A stretch of 64,000 bases of DNA, from positions 1,612,001-1,676,000 of the forward strand of contig NZ_CP129964.1 in the NCBI RefSeq assembly GCF_030503675.1, read 5' to 3'. This document shows positions 50,742 to 60,439 of the stretch, in pieces. Source of the stretch: Lutimonas zeaxanthinifaciens (GTDB taxonomy: Bacteria; Bacteroidota; Bacteroidia; Flavobacteriales; Flavobacteriaceae). Numbering within the stretch: position 1 is the stretch's first letter; each line of letters opens with the position of its first letter. Below the pieces are notes generated by a model. The model ran no database searches. It was not told where the DNA came from and saw only the letters and a program-made list of their open reading frames with translations. Position numbers and translations under genes: made by a program.

Positions 50742-50889
50742 CGTTTCAATTTGAGTTCAAATATCGTTATATTTTTTTATTTCTTTTCCATAAAAAATAC
50801 ATCTCGCTCCTGCTATTTACTTTTTAATTGATAAATTCGTACTCGTAAATTTTTCTAAATTTTAAGTTTAGAATTCGAAATTATTATCC

Positions 50890-51534
50890 ATGAATACTGC
50901 CGTCATTGTAATCATTGTTGCTAATGTTGTCGTTTCTCTGAAAGGATTTAGTGACAGATTGTTTTTTGAGCGCTATAAGTTTCAGATTGGACCGATCATA
51001 AAAGGTGAAAAAATCAGGCTTCTCGCCTCTGGTTTTTTGCATGTGGATCAGTCCCACCTGTTCTTTAACATGCTGACCCTATATTTCTTTGCGGACCCTG
51101 TAATCAAATACATTGGGGTTCCTAAGTTTTTAGCCGTATATTTTGGATCCTTGCTTGCCGGTAGCCTCTTTGCACTTAGTTTTCATAAAAAGGAACCTTA
51201 TTACAGTGCAGTGGGTGCGTCGGGAGCTGTGATGGGTATTGTCTATGCATCGATCATGCTTAACCCGGGAATGAATCTGTATTTGTTCTTTATTCCTATT
51301 CCAATTCCAGCTTATGTCTTTGGGGTAGGGTACCTATTGTATTCGATTTTTGGAATGAAGAAACAATGGGGAAACATAGGCCATAGTGCACATATCGGAG
51401 GCGCCATAGGAGGTTATATTCTAGCCATTATTTTCTATCCAAGTATACTTTCTAATAATCTGTTGATTGTGATTCTGTTGGCTATTCCAATTATTTTAAT
51501 GTTTGTTTTCAAGGATAAACTTGAAAGCCGTTAG
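50890..51534 (+). CDS. Rhomboid-family intramembrane serine protease
   Basis: A 214-residue polytopic membrane protein with six hydrophobic segments. The catalytic pair is visible: Ser in YYSAVGASGAVMGIVYAS (G-A-S-G-A) and His in GNIGHSAHIGGAIGGYIL. The HxxxN region in the second helix is LHVDQSHLFFNMLTLYFF, which provides the oxyanion-hole contacts. Substrates of bacterial rhomboids are mostly unknown. It is separated by 148 bases from the divergent acyltransferases and followed by yidC after 145 bases. Confidence 0.93.
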   Translation: MNTAVIVIIVANVVVSLKGFSDRLFFERYKFQIGPIIKGEKIRLLASGFLHVDQSHLFFNMLTLYFFADPVIKYIGVPKFLAVYFGSLLAGSLFALSFHKKEPYYSAVGASGAVMGIVYASIMLNPGMNLYLFFIPIPIPAYVFGVGYLLYSIFGMKKQWGNIGHSAHIGGAIGGYILAIIFYPSILSNNLLIVILLAIPIILMFVFKDKLESR

Positions 51535-51584
51535 AAGGTTTATAATTTCTCTGCGTTTATAAATTTTAATTTCCTTGTTTTTAC

Positions 51585-51592
51585 TACATTTG
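51585..51592 (+). promoter_or_regulatory. Possible -7 element of yidC
   Basis: TACATTTG matches TAnnTTTG and lies 87 bases before the yidC ATG (51680). No matching TTG is seen 19-20 bases upstream, so it is a half-match only. Confidence 0.4.
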
Positions 51593-51679
51593 CCGAACAT
51601 TTCTAAAAATAGAAGTGAAGGGATCACTTTAATGAATTCATGTGATGGATTAGGTCCCGAATCGCAGAAAAATACAACA

Positions 51680-53602
51680 ATGGAAGAAAAAAAATTCGAT
51701 CTTAATTCTTTGATAGGTTTCGTGCTTTTGGGCGCGATCATGATATATTATTTTTATACCAATCAGCCCACACCTGAACAAATAGAACAGCGAAGAGCAG
51801 AACAGGTCCAGGACTCAATAAATCAATTGAGTAATGAATCGGAATCCAGTAAGGCAATAGAACCTGCTGAATTTACGCAAGCCCCGGTTAACCCATCTGA
51901 CACCCTTGCTTTTGAACAGGCAAAGAATAGGCTGGGGATCTTTGCCTACAGTGCAGGTTTGCCATCAGCAACAGATTCGGAAACCATTATCGAAAACGAG
52001 CTCGTACAGATTAAAGTAGCTAATAAAGGAGGGCAGATCACAGAGGTGTTATTGAAAAATTATAAAACCTTCAACAAACTTCCGCTATTCATTATAAAAG
52101 ATCAGAATGCTTCTTTTAATATGTCATTTGCCACTCAGGACAATAGAAACCTTCAAACCAAGGATCTTTATTTTGAGCCGACCCTGACATCAAATGGTGA
52201 GAATCAGGTGTTATCGATGAAGTTGAAAGTTTCCTCTAACCAGTATCTTGAATATCGTTATGAGTTAAAACCTGACGATTATATGCTTGATTTTGCCGTG
52301 CGCACCCAGGGTATGGAATCGGCCATTAATACGAGCCAGGCGATCAATCTGGATTGGCAACTAAAAAGTTTTAGAACAGAGAAAAGTGTTAAATACGAAA
52401 ATCAATATACCGATCTGCGTTATCTTGAGAATGGCACTTTTGAGTATATGAATGCCATGAGTGACGAAGATGAAGAAGATGTTAATGACGTCAACTGGAT
52501 CGCATTTAAGCAGCAGTTTTTTACTTCTGTTTTATTGGCAGAGGATAAGTTCGAATCGGCAAAACTGATTTCCAAGAACCTTGTTAAAAACGAGGATACG
52601 GATACGGTTTATACCAAGCAATATCAAGCACTTATTCCTTTGCAAGCGAAAAACGGAGAGCTTGCCTACAATATGAACATGTATTACGGGCCTGTTGATT
52701 ACGCCGTGCTTAGCCAGTACAAAGGAAAACAGATGGACAGGATTGTAAGTTTGGGTTGGGGTATCTTCCGATGGATCAATAAGTATGTGTTTATTCCAGT
52801 TTTCAGTGTTTTAAGTTCGTTTATAGGGAGCTTTGGTATTGTAATCATATTGATGACCATCGTAGTTCGAATCATCATGTCACCTGTGGTATACAAGTCT
52901 TATCTTTCAAGTGCTAAAATGAAGGTCCTAAGACCTGAGATGCAGGAGATCAATGATAAATGGAAAGGTAAGGAGAATGCCATGAAACGTCAGCAGGAAA
53001 CCATGGCGCTTCAGCGAAAGGCTGGTGTGAATCCTTTGAGCGGCTGTATACCGGCGCTTATTCAGATGCCTGTCTTCTTTGCCCTTTTCAGATTTTTCCC
53101 TGCCAATATCGATATCAGGCAACATGGATTTTTATGGGCAGATGACCTTTCAGCCTATGATGAAGTATTGAAACTTCCTTTTAAGATCCCATTTTACGGG
53201 GACCACGTAAGTTTATTTCCAATTTTGGCTTCCGTTGCAATATTCTTCTATATGCAGATGACCCAGAGTCAGCAGATGAACATGCAGCAGCCACAGCAGG
53301 AAGGAATGCCGGATATGCAGAAAATGATGAAGATGATGATGTGGTTCTCACCCATCATGATGATGTTCTTTTTCAACAGCTATGCAAGTAGTTTGAGTTT
53401 GTATTACTTTGTTTCCAACTTGTTAACAATTGCCATTATGCTTGTGATTAAGCACTTTATTCTTGATGAAGACAAGATCCATGCTCAAATACAAGAAAAC
53501 AAGAAACGTCCTGAAAAGAAGAAGAGCGCATTCCGTCAACGTCTTGATGAAGCCATGAAGCAGGCTCAGGAACAACAGGAAAGGCAAAAGCGAGGAAGAT
53601 AA
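51680..53602 (+). CDS. yidC: Membrane protein insertase YidC
   Basis: YidC inserts and folds inner-membrane proteins, alone or with SecYEG. The 640 residues have an N-terminal anchor (LNSLIGFVLLGAIMIYYFY), a large periplasmic beta domain (about 80-350), and the conserved five-helix core with IRLIMSPVVYKS-type text (VVRIIMSPVVYKSYLSSAKM), RQQETMALQRKAGVNPLSGC, QMPVFFALFRFFP and SPIMMMFFFNSYASSLSLYY. A Lys- and Arg-rich cytoplasmic tail ends the protein. The Met-rich loop QMTQSQQMNMQQPQQEGMPD before the last helices is unusual in density. ATG 51680 is used; the frame opens at 51575 but that extension is not conserved. Confidence 0.96.
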   Translation: MEEKKFDLNSLIGFVLLGAIMIYYFYTNQPTPEQIEQRRAEQVQDSINQLSNESESSKAIEPAEFTQAPVNPSDTLAFEQAKNRLGIFAYSAGLPSATDSETIIENELVQIKVANKGGQITEVLLKNYKTFNKLPLFIIKDQNASFNMSFATQDNRNLQTKDLYFEPTLTSNGENQVLSMKLKVSSNQYLEYRYELKPDDYMLDFAVRTQGMESAINTSQAINLDWQLKSFRTEKSVKYENQYTDLRYLENGTFEYMNAMSDEDEEDVNDVNWIAFKQQFFTSVLLAEDKFESAKLISKNLVKNEDTDTVYTKQYQALIPLQAKNGELAYNMNMYYGPVDYAVLSQYKGKQMDRIVSLGWGIFRWINKYVFIPVFSVLSSFIGSFGIVIILMTIVVRIIMSPVVYKSYLSSAKMKVLRPEMQEINDKWKGKENAMKRQQETMALQRKAGVNPLSGCIPALIQMPVFFALFRFFPANIDIRQHGFLWADDLSAYDEVLKLPFKIPFYGDHVSLFPILASVAIFFYMQMTQSQQMNMQQPQQEGMPDMQKMMKMMMWFSPIMMMFFFNSYASSLSLYYFVSNLLTIAIMLVIKHFILDEDKIHAQIQENKKRPEKKKSAFRQRLDEAMKQAQEQQERQKRGR

Positions 53603-53645
53603 TCCTCATTGTTTGTGGCGTAGCGAAAGAGAGTGAGGTTACAAG

Positions 53646-55052
53646 TTAGATTTCTTCACGAGACATCTTCTTGATAAAATTCTCAAATACATCCGCACCA
53701 TCGTAAAGGGAATGAATATGCAGATGCTCATCCTTTCCGTGAACACTTCGTACTTCTTCCGTGTCAAAAATGATGGGTAAGGTGCCATAAGAAGGAATTT
53801 TCTTGGCTCTGAAGGAACCCAGGTCGTTCACGTTAGGCATCATCATACTCATGGTCTTAGCCTGGGGATATTTTCGTTGAATGGCTCCTGACAGATTTTT
53901 ATAAAATACCGTATTAGTGCTGCTAATTTCATTTGAAGGCATTTTTTTAATCACACGAATCTTGATGTTATCATTCTTGAGTCGTTTTCTGATCATGCCA
54001 ATAAATTCATATTCGTTGGTCTCCGGTAGCAGCCTGCAGTCCAGTTGGGCCCCGGCCATCGAGGCAATTTTATTAACCGATTTACTGTTGCTGTAAATAT
54101 TGGTTAAGGTAATTGTATTGGTGAATAGTGAAAATAATTCCGGATGTTTTCTCAACTGGGGCGTAAGCGCGGGCCTAAAGAGTTTTGGGTGTCTTAAAAC
54201 AACTTTTTTAACACCTTTATTGTGTTCTGCCATATCCTTTAGGAACTTTATATTCACATCGTTATACACGGCTTTTGGCTTTTTACGGGTCAATCGCTGC
54301 AGCGCTTCTACAAGTTCTTTATTGGCATAAGTAAGTGGGGTGATAGATCCGTGGCCATTGGTTCCATGTTCCAGGATCAACTCAAGCCAAAGCGGCTTTT
54401 TATGCACCACTGAAATTCCAAAAACCTGTTGTTTAAAATCTCCTTCCATCAAACTTGTCAGTTCAGAGGGGCCTTCACCTAATACGGCTACAGGATTCAA
54501 TTCAGAAAAATAATTCTTATGGACCCAGGCCACGCCACCATCACATTGAGTTTCTTCACAGGACACAGCTAAAAAGGTGAAATTATAATCACTGTTGTAA
54601 ACGTTCTCATCCTTCATGGCCTCCAGTATACCATATAGCTGCATCATGGCAGCTCCTTTGTTATCTATGGTTCCTCTCCCATAAATGACACCATCTTCAA
54701 TGTTTCCGCTAAAAGGTTCTCTTAATTCGCTTTTACTTTCAGGAACCACATCAATATGATTTAAAAATATAATATTGGGTTTTTGGGAGCTGAGAGGAAA
54801 AACAGATGCGGCAAAATTATACTGACCGTCTTCTGACCCAAAATCAGTGATATGCAACTCATTGTTTCGACAGATCTGTTTTAAAAATTCGCCAGCTTTT
54901 TTTTCATTGCCACTAACAGAGGGGATCCTTATGTAATCCTGTAAAATATATTCAATGGCAACGTATGATCCGTCTAAGTTTTTAATGCCATTTTCCTGAG
55001 AAAACAGGCAGCAATGAATCATAAAACATATGGCAATAAAAAGGGGCTTCAT
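53646..55052 (-). CDS. Exported M20-family metallopeptidase
   Basis: A 468-residue M20/M25/M40 zinc peptidase with a Sec signal (MKPLFIAICFMIHCCLFSQ). Zinc-site motifs: NHIDVVPES (His, Asp), GRGTIDNKGAAMMQ (Asp), SCEETQCDGG (Glu-Glu catalytic base), GEGPSELTS and, at the C-terminus, the last His in VHGKDEHLHIHSLYDGADV. The dimerisation (lid) domain fills about residues 215-375. Such exported enzymes cleave peptides or dipeptides from peptides taken from the environment; the substrate is not indicated. It is convergent with yidC and divergent from hisS. Confidence 0.9.
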   Translation of the reverse strand: MKPLFIAICFMIHCCLFSQENGIKNLDGSYVAIEYILQDYIRIPSVSGNEKKAGEFLKQICRNNELHITDFGSEDGQYNFAASVFPLSSQKPNIIFLNHIDVVPESKSELREPFSGNIEDGVIYGRGTIDNKGAAMMQLYGILEAMKDENVYNSDYNFTFLAVSCEETQCDGGVAWVHKNYFSELNPVAVLGEGPSELTSLMEGDFKQQVFGISVVHKKPLWLELILEHGTNGHGSITPLTYANKELVEALQRLTRKKPKAVYNDVNIKFLKDMAEHNKGVKKVVLRHPKLFRPALTPQLRKHPELFSLFTNTITLTNIYSNSKSVNKIASMAGAQLDCRLLPETNEYEFIGMIRKRLKNDNIKIRVIKKMPSNEISSTNTVFYKNLSGAIQRKYPQAKTMSMMMPNVNDLGSFRAKKIPSYGTLPIIFDTEEVRSVHGKDEHLHIHSLYDGADVFENFIKKMSREEI

Positions 55053-55125
55053 AGATTATGCAAGATAAAAAAACTTCTTTTGAATACTGCGAATTCAAAA
55101 ATGATATTTAAAAGAAATAATTTCG

Positions 55126-55133
55126 GATATTTG
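55126..55133 (+). promoter_or_regulatory. Possible -7 element of hisS
   Basis: GATATTTG, one mismatch to TAnnTTTG, followed by CACC as in other local starts (rpsA has TTTGCACG, folE TTTGCACT). It lies 54 bases before the hisS ATG. No -33 TTG is apparent. Confidence 0.3.
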
Positions 55134-55187
55134 CACCCGTTCAGGGTTAAAAACACTGAGCAAAGCAAGAATTAAATTCAAGACAAA

Positions 55188-56552
55188 ATGAAACCCAGTA
55201 TTCCAAAAGGAACAAGAGATTTTTCTTCTGCTGAATTGGCAAAACGCAATTATATTTTTGATACGATCAAGAGATCATTTCAATTGTATGGTTTTGAACC
55301 GATAGAGACCCCGTCATTTGAAAATTCAAGCACCCTGATGGGGAAATACGGGGAAGAAGGGGATCGATTGATATTCAAGATCTTGAACTCTGGAGATTTT
55401 TTAAGAAAGATTGATGATACCCTTTATCAAAAAAAGGATGCGACAAAACTGACTTCCAGAATCTCTGAAAAAGCTTTACGTTATGATTTAACGGTACCAT
55501 TTGCCCGATATGTGGTACAGCGTCAGAATGAAATAAGTTTTCCTTTTAAACGCTATCAAATTCAGCCGGTATGGAGAGCAGACAGGCCACAGAAAGGGCG
55601 ATTCAGAGAATTTTATCAGTGTGATGCCGATGTTGTGGGAAGCGATAGTTTATGGCAGGAAGTAGAATTTGTGCAATTATATGATGCTGTGTTCAATAAC
55701 CTTGGCCTAAAAGATACGGTTATCAAACTCAACAACAGGAAGATCCTTTCAGGTATCGCTGAGATCATAGGAGCCAAGGACAAGCTGATCGATTTCACGG
55801 TTGCACTAGATAAACTGGATAAAATTGGTGTTGAAGGGGTGCTTAAAGAAATGCGATCCAAGGAAATTTCAGAAGAGGCTCTGAACCGATTAATGCCGTT
55901 GTTTGATCTAAAAGGCAGCAATGGGGAGCAATTGGATTCATTAAAAGATCTTCTTGCTGAAAGTGAAGAAGGATTAAAGGGTGTTGAAGAGCTTTCTTTC
56001 GTCATTGACCAAGTAGAGCAATTGGGCCTTGAAAGTTCAGTATTGGAATTAGATCTTACACTGGCGAGGGGCTTGAATTATTATACCGGTGCCATTTTTG
56101 AAGTTAAAGCTTCAGGGGTTGAAATGGGATCCATAGGCGGAGGAGGCCGTTATGATGACCTTACAGGTATTTTTGGCCTAAAAGGAATAAGTGGGGTTGG
56201 AATTTCATTTGGCCTTGACAGAATTTATCTGGTTATGGAAGAACTTGGCTTGTTTTCAAACACACCTAAATCAGGTCCACAGGTTCTTTTTATAAACTTT
56301 GGAACTGAAGAAGCGGCCTATGCCATGCAAGCTTTGAAAGCCTTGCGAAATAAGGGAATTCGAGCTGAAATGTATCCGTCTTCAGCAAAGTTAAAGAAGC
56401 AGATGAATTATGCGAATAATAAGTCGATACCTTTTGTGATCCTTGCCGGTCAGGAGGAGATGGCAGAGAAAGTCTATAAGCTAAAAAATATGACCACAGG
56501 AGATCAAAGCAGTTGTAATCTCAATGATTTAATACGACTAATCAGCTCTTAA
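55188..56552 (+). CDS. hisS: Histidyl-tRNA synthetase
   Basis: A class II aminoacyl-tRNA synthetase of 454 residues. Motif 1 is [18 protein letters not shown], motif 2 is [20 protein letters not shown] (R-x-x-x-F binding ATP), motif 3 is [15 protein letters not shown]. The histidine-specific HisA motif [17 protein letters not shown] and HisB region [16 protein letters not shown] are complete. The C-terminal anticodon-binding domain (about 355-454) is present. It begins 136 bases after the divergent peptidase and is 54 bases before folE. Confidence 0.97.
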   Translation: MKPSIPKGTRDFSSAELAKRNYIFDTIKRSFQLYGFEPIETPSFENSSTLMGKYGEEGDRLIFKILNSGDFLRKIDDTLYQKKDATKLTSRISEKALRYDLTVPFARYVVQRQNEISFPFKRYQIQPVWRADRPQKGRFREFYQCDADVVGSDSLWQEVEFVQLYDAVFNNLGLKDTVIKLNNRKILSGIAEIIGAKDKLIDFTVALDKLDKIGVEGVLKEMRSKEISEEALNRLMPLFDLKGSNGEQLDSLKDLLAESEEGLKGVEELSFVIDQVEQLGLESSVLELDLTLARGLNYYTGAIFEVKASGVEMGSIGGGGRYDDLTGIFGLKGISGVGISFGLDRIYLVMEELGLFSNTPKSGPQVLFINFGTEEAAYAMQALKALRNKGIRAEMYPSSAKLKKQMNYANNKSIPFVILAGQEEMAEKVYKLKNMTTGDQSSCNLNDLIRLISS

Positions 56553-56577
56553 ACTGATATAATTCACCGCAATATTG

Positions 56578-56585
56578 TATTTTTG
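56578..56585 (+). promoter_or_regulatory. Possible -7 element of folE
   Basis: TATTTTTG fits TAnnTTTG exactly and is followed by CACTT, 21 bases before the folE ATG. The -33 position has no clear TTG. It lies in the hisS-folE gap, so folE may have its own start in addition to read-through. Confidence 0.4.
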
Positions 56586-56606
56586 CACTTCTAAAAGAAA
56601 AAGAAC

Positions 56607-57296
56607 ATGTTTGAAGGAAAAATTGATAAAATGAACGAAATCATTGACGAGATGGGAAATGATCATATTTCTAGTTCCGCAAATAATCCAATTCGAGAGG
56701 ATGCTTTTGAGTTGAGTGAAAAAGAAAAAATAGACCTTATTGAAAAGGATTTTTCAAACATTCTTCATACGCTTGGTATGGACTTGAATGATGATAGTTT
56801 GAAGGGAACTCCGCTCCGTGTGGCAAAAATGTTTGTCAAGGAGATTTTCGGTGGGCTAAGTCCGGAACGAAAACCAAAATTATCAACCTTTGACAATAAT
56901 TATAAATACGGAGAGATGCTTGTTGAAAAGAACATCACTTTGTATTCTACCTGCGAACACCACCTCCTACCGATCGTTGGAAAGGCACATGTGGCTTATA
57001 TTTCTAAAGGAAAAGTTATCGGTTTATCCAAGATGAATCGAATCGTTGAATATTATGCTAAAAGGCCGCAGGTTCAGGAAAGGCTGAATATGCAGATTGT
57101 TCAGGCCTTGCAGGAAGCACTCGGTACCGAAGATGTAGCCTGTATAATTGATGCTAAACATCTTTGTGTTAATTCAAGAGGTGTCAGTGACACCGCGAGC
57201 AGTACCGTTACTTCTGAGTTTGGCGGAAAATTCAAGGAAGAATCTGTAAAAAGGGAATTGCTTGATTATATTCAACTCGACACCAAATTTGAATAA
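56607..57296 (+). CDS. folE: GTP cyclohydrolase I
   Basis: FolE converts GTP to 7,8-dihydroneopterin triphosphate, the first step to folate. The 229 residues show the zinc and substrate motifs: YSTCEHHLLPIVGKAHVAYI (Cys and two His), KVIGLSKMNRIVEYYAKRPQ, QALQEALGTEDVACIIDAKH and the second zinc Cys in LCVNSRGV, ending SEFGGKFKEE. The start MFEGKIDKMNEIIDE is used; ATG 56631 would shorten it by eight residues. It is convergent with the acyl-CoA reductase (9 bases between stops). Confidence 0.96.
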   Translation: MFEGKIDKMNEIIDEMGNDHISSSANNPIREDAFELSEKEKIDLIEKDFSNILHTLGMDLNDDSLKGTPLRVAKMFVKEIFGGLSPERKPKLSTFDNNYKYGEMLVEKNITLYSTCEHHLLPIVGKAHVAYISKGKVIGLSKMNRIVEYYAKRPQVQERLNMQIVQALQEALGTEDVACIIDAKHLCVNSRGVSDTASSTVTSEFGGKFKEESVKRELLDYIQLDTKFE

Positions 57297-57305
57297 TAAG
57301 AGGAA

Positions 57306-58364
57306 CTAGAGCCCTTCCAGGAAGGAAAGCGTGTCAACACCATCAGCATAATCTGAAAGTTCAGGCTTTTGAGTCTGTCCAAAAGCAACCATACCTGATT
57401 TTTCAGAGTTACCTACAAGACACTGAATCATTTCTTTATCATCGCTAAGTTTTTGTTCCAGCTCGGAGTCATTACTGTAGTATTCGTAAAATACGGTGGC
57501 AATAGGAGAGGAGTAGCTCTTATCCTCTTTCAGCATTAAAAAACCATTTTCAAGTAATTTGAAATTGCTCATCAGGTAAACTGCCTTGTTATAGTCGTAA
57601 TTATTGACGTATTTGTCATAATTGAGTACATCTTTATACCGGTACAAGGCACTGAACAAGGGGTCAAAATCATAACCTTCAGGAACAAATAACTTGGATA
57701 CGCTTCTGCAGCCTAGTCCAAAATATCTGAAAATATCTTCACCAAGGCTGATGAGTTCGTCCTCGGATTCCTTTCCGGTAAGTATGGCGGCAGAATTTCT
57801 GTTGCGTCGAATAATATTGGGAAATTTTCCAAAATAATAGTCAAAATACCTTGCCGTATTGTTACTTCCTGTGGCGATAACAGCATCAATATTTTCAAGT
57901 TTTTCATCAGTAAAGTGGATTTTACCTTTAAAATCGGGAGCCACATATTCAAGATATTTTGCAATCAATGGCAGGAACTTATTATCGGCACTGGATTGTT
58001 TAACTTTTATCTTGTGACCCGAAATCAGGACGCTTAGAAAGTCATGAAATCCCACCAAAGGTATATTTCCAGCCATAACGACGCCAATCATTTTAGGCTC
58101 AATATGGTCTAAACTATAAGAAGAAGTCCAGTTGGTTAGATTGCTTTTATTCAGTATTTTACCCCACCTTGAAAAAGCTGTTAATACATTGTCCTTTGTA
58201 AACCAACCATTATACTCGGCAGCACGTCTGATCTGTAAATTGAATGGTTCAAAAAATGTATCGTTCAGTGCTACCTGCTGATTGTTTACAATTCCATCAG
58301 GTTGAAACTGAGATAAAAATTCTCCCAGTTTTGCAAAAGCTTCAATTCTTTCTTCAACAGTCAT
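57306..58364 (-). CDS. Acyl-CoA reductase (LuxC family)
   Basis: A 352-residue LuxC-type acyl-CoA reductase of the aldehyde dehydrogenase superfamily. The nucleophile Cys is in [20 protein letters not shown] (about residue 225), the cofactor region shows [20 protein letters not shown] and [13 protein letters not shown], and [20 protein letters not shown] is the early strand. There are no lux genes; in Bacteroidota such genes are commonly encoded divergently from a ferredoxin, as here, so reduction of an acyl-CoA or acyl-ACP using reduced ferredoxin-linked chemistry is a reasonable but unproven idea. Confidence 0.88.
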   Translation of the reverse strand: MTVEERIEAFAKLGEFLSQFQPDGIVNNQQVALNDTFFEPFNLQIRRAAEYNGWFTKDNVLTAFSRWGKILNKSNLTNWTSSYSLDHIEPKMIGVVMAGNIPLVGFHDFLSVLISGHKIKVKQSSADNKFLPLIAKYLEYVAPDFKGKIHFTDEKLENIDAVIATGSNNTARYFDYYFGKFPNIIRRNRNSAAILTGKESEDELISLGEDIFRYFGLGCRSVSKLFVPEGYDFDPLFSALYRYKDVLNYDKYVNNYDYNKAVYLMSNFKLLENGFLMLKEDKSYSSPIATVFYEYYSNDSELEQKLSDDKEMIQCLVGNSEKSGMVAFGQTQKPELSDYADGVDTLSFLEGL

Positions 58365-58392
58365 TCGGATAGGATAATACTAGTGGATACAT

Positions 58393-58400
58393 TATATTTG
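58393..58400 (+). promoter_or_regulatory. -7 promoter element of the ferredoxin gene
   Basis: TATATTTG matches TAnnTTTG exactly and lies 25 bases before ATG 58425, in the 60-base gap between the divergent acyl-CoA reductase and ferredoxin. The -33 TTG is not evident. Confidence 0.5.
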
Positions 58401-58424
58401 TGCGCAAATTTAGTTAAAAAAACA

Positions 58425-58778
58425 ATGGCAATTATTATAACAGATGAATGTATAAATTGCGGGGCATGTGAACCGGAATGCCCCAATACGGCAATTTATG
58501 AGGCAGCAGAAGAATGGAAATATTCGGATGGAACTGAAATAACCGGAGATGTTATTTTACCTAATGGAAAGGAAGTGAACGCTGATGAGGATCAGGAACC
58601 CGTAAGTGATGAAGTTTATTATATAATTCCTGATAAATGTACAGAATGTAAGGGATTTCATGACGAACCCCAGTGTGCTGCGGTTTGCCCCGTTGACTGT
58701 TGTGTACCGGATGATGATCATGTTGAATCGGAGGAAGAATTGTTGGCAAAAAAACGCTTTTTACATCAGGAGGATTAA
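58425..58778 (+). CDS. 2[4Fe-4S] ferredoxin
   Basis: A 117-residue low-potential ferredoxin. The first cluster motif is [13 protein letters not shown] (C-x2-C-x2-C-x3-C-P), and the second [18 protein letters not shown] (C-x2-C-x8-C-x3-C-P), as in the YfhL/FdxA-type with a longer insert. The middle is acidic ([18 protein letters not shown]). From ATG 58425 the start is [14 protein letters not shown], which is the family norm; the frame opens at 58383. The last 20 residues form a C-terminal helix. It is divergent from the LuxC-type reductase and probably serves as its electron partner. Confidence 0.94.
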   Translation: MAIIITDECINCGACEPECPNTAIYEAAEEWKYSDGTEITGDVILPNGKEVNADEDQEPVSDEVYYIIPDKCTECKGFHDEPQCAAVCPVDCCVPDDDHVESEEELLAKKRFLHQED

Positions 58779-58798
58779 GTCAAAACCTTGCTTTATAC

Positions 58799-59326
58799 AT
58801 GAAGAAAATCGCATTCATACTACTTTTTTTGAGTATACAGGCTTTTTCCCAATTCCAGAAAATGGACTCCTTGGGAAGCTTTTATGTTATTGATTATCAG
58901 CTGGTTTGGCAAAAATGGTATCCTTTGGAAGACAAGGTATCGCTTGACCGGATGTTAAAAAGCAATGATTTCACCTCGGATCTTGATATCTTGAAATTTA
59001 CCAAATCCACAAAAACCAAACCCTACCGACTGGTTGGTGAAAATCTTCCGGAATACGCTCAGCACGATTATGAGGCCTTTCTTTATCTGGATATGATTGG
59101 CGGCAGATACCGAATTACCATCAAACAAATTGTATTTCCTGATTTTATTGAAAAAGAATATTATAACGGAAGACGTATGCATAATCCCCGAGGTACCCTG
59201 GAGCAGTATATTTTAAGACAGGATGGTCTCATAAAAAGGAACAACGGAACGATCAATGTGCTGAACACATTTGACACCGCATTTTCTCAGATTTTCGACC
59301 CTATGGGAGGAGAAAGCTATGAATGA
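58799..59326 (+). CDS. Secreted protein of unknown function
   Basis: A 175-residue exported protein with the signal MKKIAFILLFLSIQAFSQ. The mature part has a mixed alpha/beta look: FYVIDYQLVWQKWYPLE, then a helical stretch and FLYLDMIGGRYRITIKQIVF, the most strand-like region, ending in a Gly-rich GGESYE tail. I do not recognise the family; it resembles exported hypothetical proteins with DUF4468-like folds only loosely. It follows the ferredoxin by 20 bases and meets the panE-like gene tail to tail, so it is probably in the ferredoxin transcript. Confidence 0.7.
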   Translation: MKKIAFILLFLSIQAFSQFQKMDSLGSFYVIDYQLVWQKWYPLEDKVSLDRMLKSNDFTSDLDILKFTKSTKTKPYRLVGENLPEYAQHDYEAFLYLDMIGGRYRITIKQIVFPDFIEKEYYNGRRMHNPRGTLEQYILRQDGLIKRNNGTINVLNTFDTAFSQIFDPMGGESYE

Positions 59327-59327
59327 T

Positions 59328-60260
59328 CTACCGCTTTGTTTTTTCTCTCGCCTTTAATTCCATGGGTCTCAACGAATAATAAATAAAATCATTTACAGGG
59401 GTTTCAATACCTAGTTCATCACCCTTTTTTACAATAAATCCGTTAAAGTTTTCCAATTCACTCGGTCTTCCCTCCATCATATCGCGCTGGAGCGACATGG
59501 TGGTGCAATAATCAATTTTATCGATTATCTTAAAACATTGCTCCAGGTCCTCTTTATGAAGTTCAACTCCGAGTCTTTGTCCTATGCTAATTATCTCTTC
59601 AGCCGTTTTGATAAGAATTCCCCTTAGATACGGATCTTCTCGCATTATGCCAAGAACACTGCGGGTAAGAGCTCCGGCAGCACTAATAGAAGCTATAAAT
59701 AAAAATTTGATCCAAATATCACGTTGAATATTCTCTGAAATTCTGTTTTTGAAACCGGCTTTGTCAAATGCAGTTTTGATTTTTTTAACCCGTTCACTTA
59801 ACTCATGATCTATTTCACCAAATACAATTTCCGGTTCGTAGCTAAAATGATCAATGACCCCAGGGCTCTCAATTTTACTTACGATCCTGCAAAGTCCCGC
59901 AATCAGATTGCGTTTGTTTAAAATCCTTAGAAGCCTCTCTGCATTGTCAGCTCCATTTTGCAGCGGTAGGACCGTAGCATGTACTGGTAGCAAGGGTTTG
60001 ATCTGCCTGGCGATAGATTCAATTTGCCAGGATTTGACACACAGCAACACAAGCTCGCAATTTCTGATACTGTCAAAATTGTCCTCCACCTTTGGGTTGA
60101 TATGAAAGTCCCCTTTGATACTTTTGACTTCTAGCCCCTTTTGTTTAAGAGCCTGAAAAGTAGCTCCTCTTGCTATAAATGTTGTTGAATGACCGGCCAG
60201 GGCTAGTTTGCCTCCAAAATACCCTCCAACGCCACCCACACCGATAATAACGATATTCAT
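59328..60260 (-). CDS. Ketopantoate reductase family oxidoreductase (PanE/ApbA)
   Basis: A 310-residue NADPH-dependent reductase of the PanE/ApbA family. The Rossmann motif is IVIIGVGGVGGYFGGKLALA (G-x-G-x-x-G), with RGATFQALKQKGLEVKS supplying the NADP contact, KIK-type catalytic Lys in IWIKFLFIASISAAGALT, and the C-terminal helical domain with PSELENFNGFIVKKG, where the Glu and Asn catalytic contacts lie. Members include 2-dehydropantoate 2-reductase for coenzyme A synthesis; related enzymes reduce other 2-keto acids, so the substrate is not certain. No pan gene is next to it. Confidence 0.88.
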   Translation of the reverse strand: MNIVIIGVGGVGGYFGGKLALAGHSTTFIARGATFQALKQKGLEVKSIKGDFHINPKVEDNFDSIRNCELVLLCVKSWQIESIARQIKPLLPVHATVLPLQNGADNAERLLRILNKRNLIAGLCRIVSKIESPGVIDHFSYEPEIVFGEIDHELSERVKKIKTAFDKAGFKNRISENIQRDIWIKFLFIASISAAGALTRSVLGIMREDPYLRGILIKTAEEIISIGQRLGVELHKEDLEQCFKIIDKIDYCTTMSLQRDMMEGRPSELENFNGFIVKKGDELGIETPVNDFIYYSLRPMELKAREKTKR

Positions 60261-60398
60261 GTTTTCTTTTTCTTTAAAATTAACGATTCTTAATCTAACC
60301 GTGATCTAAACTTAATAGGAAAGTCACTTTTAATTAACACTAAAAAATGACATTTGAACATCTTTCAAATATTTTGAAATAGTATAAGTTTTGTTTCC

Positions 60399-60432
60399 GG
60401 AAGTCGATGTGTTCGCATCGGCTTCTTTTTTT
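60399..60432 (+). terminator. Plus-strand terminator with no gene in front of it
   Basis: A 10-bp stem (GAAGTCGATG, 60400-60409, with CATCGGCTTC, 60416-60425, one T-G pair) and six-base loop, then seven T on the plus strand. Both flanking genes (59328-60260 and 60440-61318) are on the minus strand, and on that strand the hairpin has no T-run. It therefore implies a plus-strand transcript starting within 60261-60398 or antisense read-through; a short inverted repeat, TTTCAAA/TTTGAAA, lies at 60363-60379. Confidence 0.7.
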
Positions 60433-60439
60433 AAAACCA

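Noticed and set aside
53603-53645. CCTCA/TGAGG inverted repeat after yidC as a terminator
   Set aside because: The stem is only five pairs with a 28-base loop and there is no T-run on either strand.
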